Part shown: in pieces, positions 57,003 through 64,000 of the stretch
Layout: each line of letters starts with the position of its first letter
Numbering within the stretch: position 1 is the first letter of the stretch
From: Candidatus Dormiibacter inghamiae
Lineage (GTDB): Bacteria; Chloroflexota; Dormibacteria; Dormibacterales; Dormibacteraceae
DNA: 64,000 nt
Reading direction: 5' to 3'
Assembly (NCBI GenBank): GCA_016464825.1
Contig: JAEKNQ010000057.1
Location: 61,018 to 125,017, forward strand
Notes under the pieces: generated by a model
What the model saw: the letters and a program-made list of their open reading frames with translations, nothing else
What the model was told of the DNA's origin: nothing
Database searches by the model: none
Translations under genes and position numbers: made by a program

Positions 57003-57499
57003 AGGTCGACGAAGTCCTCGACCGCATCGAGTATCTGGTCCACCACGCCCGCCACGTGCCTTTCTCCAGCCAGGTGATGGTTGACGAGGACGAGGTTATG
57101 GACTTGCTGGATCAGCTGCGCTTCAACCTGCCCGAGGAGATCAAGCAGGCGAACTGGACAGTGCAGGAGCAGCAGCGACTCATCACCGAGGCTCACGGCG
57201 AGGCTTCCCGGATCCTGAGCCGCGCCAACGAGCGGGCTGAGCAGGCGGTCCAAGAACACGAGATCCAGCGGCGGGCCAAGCGCGACGCGGAGCAGCTGCT
57301 GGCCTCAGCGACAGCGCGGGCTGATCAGGTCATCCGCGAATCCGAGACCTACGCGCTGGAACAGCTTCAACAGCTGGAGGCGCACTTGAGCCGAACCCTG
57401 GGCACCGTGAAGCGCGGGGTGGAGGTGCTGCAGACGAGTACTGCCGCCGCGCCGGCGGAGGAAGCGGAAGCCGACGCCTCTGACACCCGCTCGGGCTAG
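56999..57499 (+). CDS. Coiled-coil protein, SepIVA/DivIVA-like
   Basis: 166 residues. The N-terminal 70 residues (VDEVLDRIEYLVHHARHVPF, VDEDEVMDLLDQLRFNLPEEI) resemble SepIVA, a DivIVA-related septation factor encoded next to coaD in mycobacteria. A long coiled coil rich in Ala, Glu, Gln and Arg follows, then an acidic Ala/Glu tail. TTG start overlaps the coaD stop (TTGA). A role in septum or envelope growth is inferred from the family and position. Confidence 0.75.
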   Translation: MKVDEVLDRIEYLVHHARHVPFSSQVMVDEDEVMDLLDQLRFNLPEEIKQANWTVQEQQRLITEAHGEASRILSRANERAEQAVQEHEIQRRAKRDAEQLLASATARADQVIRESETYALEQLQQLEAHLSRTLGTVKRGVEVLQTSTAAAPAEEAEADASDTRSG

Positions 57500-57559
57500 T
57501 GTGACTGGTGGTTTCCGGGGGCGCCGCGATGAGGGCTCTGGTACACTCCGCCGTCGGTC

Positions 57560-57736
57560 ATGGCACATCCCAAAGTCAAGCTGTCCAAGGGACGCAAGGG
57601 TCGCCGCCGTTCGCACCTGGCACTGCTCACTGCCTCGCTCACGCCATGCCCGCAGTGCCGGCAGCCCCGAGCCTCGCACCGCGTCTGCCCCAACTGCGGC
57701 CACTACGCGGGTCGGGAAGTCATCAAAACCGACTGA
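57560..57736 (+). CDS. rpmF: 50S ribosomal protein L32
   Basis: 58 residues, AHPKVKLSKGRKGRRRSHLA at the start and a zinc ribbon of four Cys (CPQCRQP, CPNCGHY). Codes in a different frame from a long open frame that runs into fabD, so it is easily missed. TACACT at 57542-57547 is 12 bases upstream of ATG 57560. The rpmF-fabD order is common (often with plsX or fabH). Confidence 0.94.
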   Translation: MAHPKVKLSKGRKGRRRSHLALLTASLTPCPQCRQPRASHRVCPNCGHYAGREVIKTD

Positions 57737-57758
57737 TCCCGACTCCTGTCGGCTCGCT

Positions 57759-58664
57759 TTGACAGTCGCCTTCATCTTCCCCGGCCAGGGCTCGCAGCAC
57801 GCCGGTATGGGCGTTGGCCTGGTCGCCGATGCGGAGCTCGCGGACCTCTGCGACAGGTGCTCCGCCGCGGCTGGCGTCAACCTCCGTCACCTGCTCGTCG
57901 AGGCCGACGATGAAGAGCTGAAGCAGACTGCCAATGCGCAGCCCGCACTGGTCTTCATGGGCCTGGCGCTGGCGCGCCTGCTGGGCCGCCGCGGTATCCG
58001 GCCGACTGCGGCTGCGGGGCATTCAGTGGGCGAGTACGCCGCCCTCTGTGTGGCGGGGGCGCTGAGCCCCGAGGATGCCATCAGGGCTGTGCGCGAGCGA
58101 GGTCGAGCCATGAAGGAGGCTGCCCCGCCTGGAACCAGCTCCATGCTGGCGGTCCTCGGTCTGCCGGAGCAGAGCCTGGAAGCTGCCCTGATAGGCATAC
58201 CCAGCGTCTGGCCCGCCAACTACAACACGCCCACCCAAACTGTTGTGGGGGGGACGATGGCTGGGCTGGACCGCGCCGCTCAACGGCTGCGGGAGGCGGG
58301 TGCCCGGCGCCTCGTGCCCTTGAACGTGGCGGCCGCCTTCCATACGCCTCTGGTGGAGCAGGCGGGGACCTCGCTGCGCGGCCTGCTGGAAACCCTCGAG
58401 TGGGAAGCACCGCGGTTCCCGGTAGTGGCCAACCTCAACGCCGAGCCGTACGAGGACCCCACGTCCATTGCGGCGGGACTCGAGCGGCAGGTGAGCTCGC
58501 CGGTGCGCTGGGGCGCGTCTGTGCTGCGTCTGAGCCGGTTGGGCTGTGAAACGTTCTATGAGCTGGGCCCCAAGCGAGCGCTGAGCGGCATGATGCGAGA
58601 GCTGGTGCCAGATGCCAGCGCCCAACCGATCTCCTCCCTGGAGGCGGCGGAGCAGGTACATTAG
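57759..58664 (+). CDS. fabD: Malonyl CoA-acyl carrier protein transacylase
   Basis: Loads malonate on ACP for fatty acid synthesis. FIFPGQGSQHAGMG at the N-terminus, the nucleophile Ser in AGHSVGEYAAL and the catalytic His in AAAFHTPLVE. 301 residues from TTG 57759, 22 bases after rpmF. Frames opening further upstream overlap rpmF and have no family resemblance. acpP follows at 58730; no fabH, fabG or fabF is in this cluster. Confidence 0.95.
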   Translation: MTVAFIFPGQGSQHAGMGVGLVADAELADLCDRCSAAAGVNLRHLLVEADDEELKQTANAQPALVFMGLALARLLGRRGIRPTAAAGHSVGEYAALCVAGALSPEDAIRAVRERGRAMKEAAPPGTSSMLAVLGLPEQSLEAALIGIPSVWPANYNTPTQTVVGGTMAGLDRAAQRLREAGARRLVPLNVAAAFHTPLVEQAGTSLRGLLETLEWEAPRFPVVANLNAEPYEDPTSIAAGLERQVSSPVRWGASVLRLSRLGCETFYELGPKRALSGMMRELVPDASAQPISSLEAAEQVH

Positions 58665-58729
58665 TCGCGTTTGCCACCAGCTTGGGCGAGTGCTCAGCCA
58701 GGTGAAGTGCCACCCATGCGGAGGGATCG

Positions 58730-58978
58730 TTGGAAAGCCAGAAAATCAGTTTTGAAGACTTCAAGAACATAGTCGTGGAACGGCTCGGCTGTGAGCCGGA
58801 GCAGGTCACGATGGATGCCTCGTTTCAGGAGGACCTGAACGCGGACTCCCTGGACCTGGTCGAGCTGATCTATGCCTTCGAGGAGAACACGGGGCTCGAG
58901 ATCCCGGATGAGGACGCCGAGAAGATCACGACTGTCGGTCAGGCGTGGGAGTACATCCAGGAGAAGTCGGCCTCATAG
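58730..58978 (+). CDS. acpP: Acyl carrier protein
   Basis: 82 residues, acidic, four-helix ACP. Ser40 in [12 protein letters not shown] receives phosphopantetheine, made from CoA whose precursor comes from CoaD nearby. TTG start follows GGAGGGATCG, a strong ribosome binding site. Overlaps the 5' end of the rnc frame. Confidence 0.96.
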   Translation: MESQKISFEDFKNIVVERLGCEPEQVTMDASFQEDLNADSLDLVELIYAFEENTGLEIPDEDAEKITTVGQAWEYIQEKSAS

Positions 58979-60561
58979 TCCGAACCGGACGCCGTCCCGA
59001 CCTGGACAATCCAGTCCCGGCCGGAACCCTTGAGCAGTTGCAGGAGCGGATAGGGATCGCGTTCAAGAACCCATCGCTCCTGCAGGAGGCGCTGACTCAC
59101 AGCTCCTTCGCCAACGAGAGTCCACACCTCTCGCCCCGGGACAACGAGCGTCTGGAGTACCTGGGCGATGCGGTCCTGCAGCTGATCACCGCCGACTATC
59201 TATTCAAGCTCAGGCCGGGTGCCCATGAGGGCGAGATGACCCAGGTGCGCTCGGCCATGGTCAACACCAACACTCTGGCCCTGCTGGGTGAGAACCTCGG
59301 CCTGGGCGGCTTCCTCTATCTCGGCAAGGGTATCGCCAAGGGAGGCGGTCGGAGCCTCAAGTCGCTGCTGGCAAACGCCTTCGAAGCGGTGCTCGGCGCC
59401 ATCTTCTTGGACGCCGGCTTCGACGCCGCCTATCACCACTACCTCGCCCAGTTCCGCGCGCTCCCCGAGCCGCTGCTTGACGAGAACCACAAGGGCCGAC
59501 TGCAGCGCGTCGTTCAGGACCTGTTCAACCGCGCCCCCGTCTACGACAGCGTGGGTGCAGGGGTGGGCCGGCGGCGGGAGTACACGGCGGTGGTCTACGC
59601 CGGCTCTGAAGCCCTGGGAACCGGCCATAGCTCCACCAAGCAGGGGGCGGAACAGGATGCCGCCCTGGCGGCGCTCGCCAGGCTGGAAGGCGCGGGAAGC
59701 GCCAGTCTGCCGGGCGCCTCGGTCGTGGCGGCGCCGGCCACTTCCCCCCTGAACACTGGAAACGGATTGACAGTACCGCGGCGCCGCTCGCGCGGCGGCC
59801 GCCGCCGAACCGACTTGACAGCTGCCGCCGATCGCCAGCCAGGGCGGGCCCCAGGTGTCCCGGCTGAACCCCGCGAAGCGGCCAGGGAGGCGGCCCAGCC
59901 AGTGCCTGGCGAGCCACCCTTCTTGAACGCCGGCGGAGAGCCGACTTCGGCGGAGACCGAGCACCCTGTGCCGGGCGAGCCCCCGTTCGTTGCCAAAGCG
60001 GCCGCACCCCGCGGCTCGCGGGCTGGCCGGCGTCGTTCCGCCACTGCAGGTGGCGGACAGGAGCCCGCCGGTCGGCCAGGCGCCAGTCCCGGAGGGCAGG
60101 CAGAGCCGGCTGCAGCGGCTGATCAGCCGGCGGCTGAGGTGCTGGGCAGTGAACAGCTGACAGGGCCGCCGGTCGGGGTTCAAGGTGTCGGATCGTCAGT
60201 CTCCCCGGCCCTGGCCCCTGCACGCGAGGCGGCGCCTTCTCGCCGGAGCCGGGGCCGACGGCGACGCGGCGCCAGCGATGCGTCGGGCGCAACTGACGAA
60301 GCCGGAGCGGGTGACGGGAGCGCCATGGCGGCCCTCGCAGCGGCTGTGTCGGCTGGTGTGCCAGCTGTGCCGGAGGTCGCGACCGCCCGGAACCAGACAG
60401 CCCCTCCCACTCAGCGGAGCGCTGCTGGGGGCCCAGCGCCCGACTCAGCGGCGGCCACCCCGCTCAGATCCAGCGCTCCTGTTCGCCGGCGGTCGCCTCG
60501 ACCCCGGCGGCCGCCTTCGCCCTCAACGGGCTCCGGTTCCCCCGCCTCCGCCCAGACTTGA
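58945..60561 (+). CDS. rnc: Ribonuclease III with a long low-complexity C-terminal extension
   Basis: Cuts double-stranded RNA; the pre-rRNA stems in this window are natural targets. The nuclease domain has the signature [14 protein letters not shown] and [13 protein letters not shown]; the dsRNA-binding domain begins [12 protein letters not shown] and ends near residue 250. Then about 287 residues of Pro, Ala, Gly and Arg follow to the stop at 60561, with VPGEPPF repeated twice and Arg-rich clusters ([10 protein letters not shown]). GTG 58945 overlaps acpP; later starts such as TTG 59038 are possible. Confidence 0.9.
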   Translation: MGVHPGEVGLIVRTGRRPDLDNPVPAGTLEQLQERIGIAFKNPSLLQEALTHSSFANESPHLSPRDNERLEYLGDAVLQLITADYLFKLRPGAHEGEMTQVRSAMVNTNTLALLGENLGLGGFLYLGKGIAKGGGRSLKSLLANAFEAVLGAIFLDAGFDAAYHHYLAQFRALPEPLLDENHKGRLQRVVQDLFNRAPVYDSVGAGVGRRREYTAVVYAGSEALGTGHSSTKQGAEQDAALAALARLEGAGSASLPGASVVAAPATSPLNTGNGLTVPRRRSRGGRRRTDLTAAADRQPGRAPGVPAEPREAAREAAQPVPGEPPFLNAGGEPTSAETEHPVPGEPPFVAKAAAPRGSRAGRRRSATAGGGQEPAGRPGASPGGQAEPAAAADQPAAEVLGSEQLTGPPVGVQGVGSSVSPALAPAREAAPSRRSRGRRRRGASDASGATDEAGAGDGSAMAALAAAVSAGVPAVPEVATARNQTAPPTQRSAAGGPAPDSAAATPLRSSAPVRRRSPRPRRPPSPSTGSGSPASAQT

Positions 60562-60699
60562 GAGGGCGAGACATGTCACTGTGGTGGGCCGGGCTCCTCA
60601 GTAGATGGCGCCAAGCTCTTGTATTAGCTGTAATGCCCGTGCCCCACATGGTGCGGTCCGGACCAAACCGCCGTTCGATCTGCTAAGGTCAGGGCGCCA

Positions 60700-63600
60700 G
60701 TGCGCCTGCGTTCCATCACCCTCTCAGGGTTCAAGACCTTTGCGCGCCCGACAGAGATCAGCTTCGATCCTGGCGTGACGGCGATTGTCGGCCCGAACGG
60801 TTCGGGCAAGAGCAACGCTGTCGATGCCTTCAAGTGGGTGCTGGGGGAGTCGCAGGCCAAAGATCTCCGTGGCAGGAAGATGGAGGAGGTCATTTACTCT
60901 GGCGGCCAGCGCCGCAGCCGCGCCGCTCAGGCCGAGGTGACGATCCTGATCGACAACGCCGATGGACGCCTGCCCCTTGACTACGCTGAGGTGGCCATCA
61001 GGCGCAGGGTGGACCGCAGCGGCGAGAGCGATTACTTTCTGAACGGCAGCCGGGTGCGCCGGCGGGACCTGCTGGAGCTGCTGGCGCCCACCGGCCTCAC
61101 TACCGACTCGTACGCCATCGTCGACCAGCGGGACATCGAGTCGATCATCAGCTCCACGCCCGAGCAGCGGCGGCTGCTCATCGAGGCGGCGGCCCAGGTG
61201 AAGGGCGTCAAGCTGAAGCGTACGCAGGCCGCCGGCGAACTTCGCGAGCTGGCTCAGAACCTGCTCCGGCTGGGGGACGTGAAGGGCGAGATCGAGCCGC
61301 GTCTGGCGGCGGTTGGTCAACAGGCCGAGGCCGCGCGCGAAGCTGCGGGGGCCCAGCGACGGCTTGAGGTCCTGAGGGGCAGTCTGGCGTGGGAGGAGTG
61401 GCGCGAGGCGAGAGACGCCCACCGGCGGGCCACTCAGCAGGTCCAGTCGCTCCAGCGCCGGCACCAGGAGCTGCAGTTGGCGGCTGAAGCAACCGAATGG
61501 CAGTTCAAGGAGGCGCGGGAGCGGCTGAGCCAGGCGCAGGACCGCCGTCTCGAGCGGCAGAAGGCGGTGAGCGCCGCCCTGCTCGCGCTGCAGCAGACCG
61601 AGCACGAACTGTCGCTCAATGAAGAGCGGCGCCGGTCGCAGGCAGCGCTGGCCGCCGCCTCGGAAGCCGAGGCTGAGCATCTCGCCCAGCGGCTGGCGGC
61701 AACTGAGGAGCTGCGAGCGGGTCTCGCGATCGAGCTGAAAGATGCCGAGAGATCGCTGAGCGAGATCGCGCCGGCGCCGTCCCCGCCTCCGGCGGAGGCA
61801 CCCGGGGGAGCGCAGGAATGCCGGCGGCAGGCAGAGGTCGCCCAGCGACGTCTGGATGAGGCGCGCACGTCTCTGGCCGCGGCGCAGGCCCGGCGTCAGG
61901 TCCTGCAGGAGAACAGCGAGCGGCTGGCGCGAGAGGTGACGGCCGCGGAAGCAGCTCTGGCCGGCGCCGAAAGCGAGGCCGAGCAAGCCCTGGGGACGGC
62001 TCGCAAGGCGGCCGAGGCGCTGGCTCAGATGGGCCGGCTGGAGGCACAGTTGCAAGGGCTTGATTCTCTCCGCCCAGCGCCGGGACCCGGTCGGCTTCGC
62101 GTCGGCGACGTGATCTTGGCCCGACCTGGCTACGAGGCGGCTCTCTCGGCCGTGCTGGGGCCGCTGGTCGACGCCTGGACAGCGCCCACCGAGCCAATGG
62201 CCCGGCAGGCGCTGGAAAGCCGCCGAGAGCAAACGACAGTGCTCTTCCCACTGCCCGGCGAGCCGTGGGCGGAACCGGGCAGCTTGTTCGACCACGTTAC
62301 CTGCGAGCCTGGCTTCGAGCCTCTGGGGCTCTGGCTGCTGGGCAGCAAGGTGATAGGCCGCGAGGTTACCCCCGACGGCACCTACGCCGAGCCCGGTCTG
62401 CTGCGAGCGGGAGACGACCCGCGGGTGGCGAACGCCGCTCGCCGGCGCCAGCTGGCGGACGAGGTGCACCGTCTCGAGCCGCTGGCGAGCGGCGCGGTTG
62501 AGCGCGAGGCAGAAAGCCGCGAGGCCCAGCGCCGTGTGCAGTTGCTCCGAGCCCAGGCAGGCGAGCGCAGCCTTCTCGAACAGCTGCTGGCGCAAATCCG
62601 GACCGCAGCCGAGGCAGAGCAGCGAGAGTCGGCCCGGCTGCCCGATTTGGAGGGCGCAGCTGCCGGCGCGGGCGCCGAGGCTGAACAGCTGATGCAGGCG
62701 GTCGAGCTGCACAGGCGCCGGCTCGAGGAGCACCGCGCCGAACTCCGGCGGTTGGAGCTGGAGAGGCTGCGCTGGCGCGAGCGGATCGGAGATCTGCGCC
62801 GGCAATCCGCCCGGCTGGAGCGAGACAGTGCTGACTTGGAGCGGGCGATCGCGGCGCACCGCCAACGGTTAGCGGTGGCAGGAAGCGAAGCTGCAGCTTC
62901 CGAAGCGGGGCTGGGCCACCTCGCGCAGGCGGTGGAGCAAGCGCGGATTGATCTGGCCCAGGTCGAGGCTTCCCAGCCGGACGAGGACGAGGAGCTGGCG
63001 GCAGCGGCCAAAGCGTTGGTGGCTGTCGAGGAGGCGCGGGTCGAGGCGCGGCTTCGCGTCAGCACCCTGGAGGGCGGCATTGGCCTGCATCGCCGCGAGG
63101 CCGAGCTCTGCGCTGCCCGCATGGAGGAGGTTCGGGCGAGGATGCCAGAGGGGCTGGGGCCTGAGGAGGTGCCGGGCGGCAAGGCTCGAGAGCGGGAGAT
63201 GAGGCAGCTCGAGCGCCGGCTGGCCGAGATCGGTCCCACCAACTCCCTGGCCGAGACCCAGTTCGGCGAGCTGGAGGAGCGCTACAGCACGCTGTGCAGC
63301 CAGCTGCAGGACATCACAGCGGCCCGGGCTGATCTGGAGCAGTTGATCGAGAAACTCCGCTCCGAGGAGGAGAGTCGCTACGACGCCGTCTTCGGGGCAG
63401 TCGCTGCTAACTTTGAGGAGTTCTTCGGCGAGCTGACGGCGGGCGGCCGGGGGACGCTGAAGCATGTGCCCGGAGAGGAGGGCCCTCGCTGCGGCCTCGA
63501 CATCCTGGTTCAGCCGCCGCGCAAGCGGCTGCAGAACGTGTCATTGCTTTCCTCCGGTGAACGCTCGCTGACAGCGCTCGCCCTGGTGCTCGCGCTGCAG

Positions 63601-63864
63601 GAGATCAACCCGGCACCCTTCACGATCCTGGACGAAGTGGACGCCGCTCTTGACGACGCCAATGTCGCGCGCTACGGCGAGGTGCTGCAGCGCTTGGGCC
63701 GCACACGCCAGCTGATGATCATCACCCACAACCACCTGACCATGGCCAGTGCCTCGGCCCTGTTCGGTGTCCACCTGGACGAGAGCGGCTGCTCGCACCT
63801 GGTCTCCGTGCGCCTGCAGGATGTCCAGCCGGTCGGCCGAGCGGCAGCCGCCCGCACCGCCTAG
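60700..63864 (+). CDS. smc: Chromosome segregation protein SMC
   Basis: ATPase of the bacterial condensin. Walker A GPNGSGKSNAV at the N-terminus; signature LLSSGERSLTALAL and Walker B FTILDEVDAALDD at the C-terminus; two coiled-coil arms around a hinge at about residues 455-570. At 1054 residues it is shorter than the usual 1150-1190, the loss being in the arms. TAAGGT (60684-60689) is 10 bases before GTG 60700. Its TAG shares CTAG with the end of an opposing transposase. Confidence 0.95.
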   Translation: MRLRSITLSGFKTFARPTEISFDPGVTAIVGPNGSGKSNAVDAFKWVLGESQAKDLRGRKMEEVIYSGGQRRSRAAQAEVTILIDNADGRLPLDYAEVAIRRRVDRSGESDYFLNGSRVRRRDLLELLAPTGLTTDSYAIVDQRDIESIISSTPEQRRLLIEAAAQVKGVKLKRTQAAGELRELAQNLLRLGDVKGEIEPRLAAVGQQAEAAREAAGAQRRLEVLRGSLAWEEWREARDAHRRATQQVQSLQRRHQELQLAAEATEWQFKEARERLSQAQDRRLERQKAVSAALLALQQTEHELSLNEERRRSQAALAAASEAEAEHLAQRLAATEELRAGLAIELKDAERSLSEIAPAPSPPPAEAPGGAQECRRQAEVAQRRLDEARTSLAAAQARRQVLQENSERLAREVTAAEAALAGAESEAEQALGTARKAAEALAQMGRLEAQLQGLDSLRPAPGPGRLRVGDVILARPGYEAALSAVLGPLVDAWTAPTEPMARQALESRREQTTVLFPLPGEPWAEPGSLFDHVTCEPGFEPLGLWLLGSKVIGREVTPDGTYAEPGLLRAGDDPRVANAARRRQLADEVHRLEPLASGAVEREAESREAQRRVQLLRAQAGERSLLEQLLAQIRTAAEAEQRESARLPDLEGAAAGAGAEAEQLMQAVELHRRRLEEHRAELRRLELERLRWRERIGDLRRQSARLERDSADLERAIAAHRQRLAVAGSEAAASEAGLGHLAQAVEQARIDLAQVEASQPDEDEELAAAAKALVAVEEARVEARLRVSTLEGGIGLHRREAELCAARMEEVRARMPEGLGPEEVPGGKAREREMRQLERRLAEIGPTNSLAETQFGELEERYSTLCSQLQDITAARADLEQLIEKLRSEEESRYDAVFGAVAANFEEFFGELTAGGRGTLKHVPGEEGPRCGLDILVQPPRKRLQNVSLLSSGERSLTALALVLALQEINPAPFTILDEVDAALDDANVARYGEVLQRLGRTRQLMIITHNHLTMASASALFGVHLDESGCSHLVSVRLQDVQPVGRAAAARTA

Positions 63865-64000
63865 TTGTACTTCCTGGATACGTTGCTGACAAGCGCGGCC
63901 ATTGGAGTCTGGTCTTTGAGCTCGGTGTGGGTGCGGTGATGGTTGTAGTAGGCGAGCCAGAGCGGCAGGGCCTGTACTCGCTCCTGGTTGGAGAGGTAGA
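63861..64000 (-). mobile_element. 3' end of an IS transposase, probably IS481/IS3-like (cut by window edge)
   Basis: The last 45 codons read, in part, LPLWLAYYNHHRTH followed by ELKDQTPMAAL, the end of a DDE integrase core (typically WLxxYNxxRPHxxLxxxTP). The stop is TAG at 63863-63861 and overlaps the smc stop tail to tail. The 5' part lies beyond the window, so completeness, terminal repeats and activity cannot be judged. Confidence 0.82.

Noticed and set aside
60573..60686. 37-residue frame between rnc and smc
   Set aside because: No ribosome site or family resemblance; the region better fits an smc promoter region.

Overview
The window is a contiguous piece of a high-GC bacterial chromosome, densely packed with housekeeping genes. 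Many genes start with GTG or TTG, and many overlap their neighbour by four bases (GTGA, ATGA, TTGA). Gene order (rsmD-coaD-sepIVA-like-rpmF-fabD-acpP-rnc-smc; ffs-dnaX-ybaB-recR), a large SRP RNA with an Alu domain, and many apparently leaderless promoters suggest a Terrabacteria lineage such as Chloroflexota or Dormibacterota. That placement is inference from gene content; the 16S gene at 30634-32146 would settle it.

Layout. 1-5159: aromatic amino acid operon trpB(partial)-trpA-aroH-aroF-tyrA-aroA. 5188-9328: a FAD oxidoreductase, two Nudix proteins, trpS and an aldo/keto reductase. 9442-11156: MFS exporter plus MarR repressor, with a palindromic operator lying on the repressor's own -10. 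11219-14825: thrC followed by a MoaD/ThiS-like carrier, mnmA, msrB-msrA. 14978-18603: Lrp regulator, a 43-residue membrane protein, an encapsulated-ferritin-like protein with no encapsulin nearby, a phosphotransferase, an SDR and a membrane protein. 18686-20400: ABC exporter. 20456-26457: a very divergent nuoJKLMN-like membrane module without the other complex I genes. 26641-30304: CDP-alcohol phosphatidyltransferase, SRP RNA, dnaX, ybaB, recR. 30305-36113: rRNA operon 16S-tRNA-Ala(TGC)-23S with RNase III stems and no 5S. 36114-39749: riboflavin genes ribD-ribE-ribBA-ribH. 39789-45332: ArsB-like transporter, Usp, AcuC-like deacetylase, then a propeller protein and an LCP ligase. 45361-50643: rpmB, Asp23, fakA, degV, MFS, osmC. 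50710-54865: prolyl oligopeptidase divergent from recG. 54915-55949: selD, itself a selenoprotein with an in-frame TGA. 55954-63864: rsmD to smc. 63861-64000: 3' end of a transposase butted against smc.

Main points for a second look: the selenocysteine codon of selD, which hides the true 5' end of the gene; the nuoJKLMN-like module, in which most membrane glutamates and lysines of complex I are replaced; the orphan EncFtn-like ferritin; a recurrent TANNNT hexamer 6-10 bases before start codons, indicating widespread leaderless transcription; a CTG start with a strong ribosome binding site in the ABC permease; and RNase III with a tail of nearly 290 residues.
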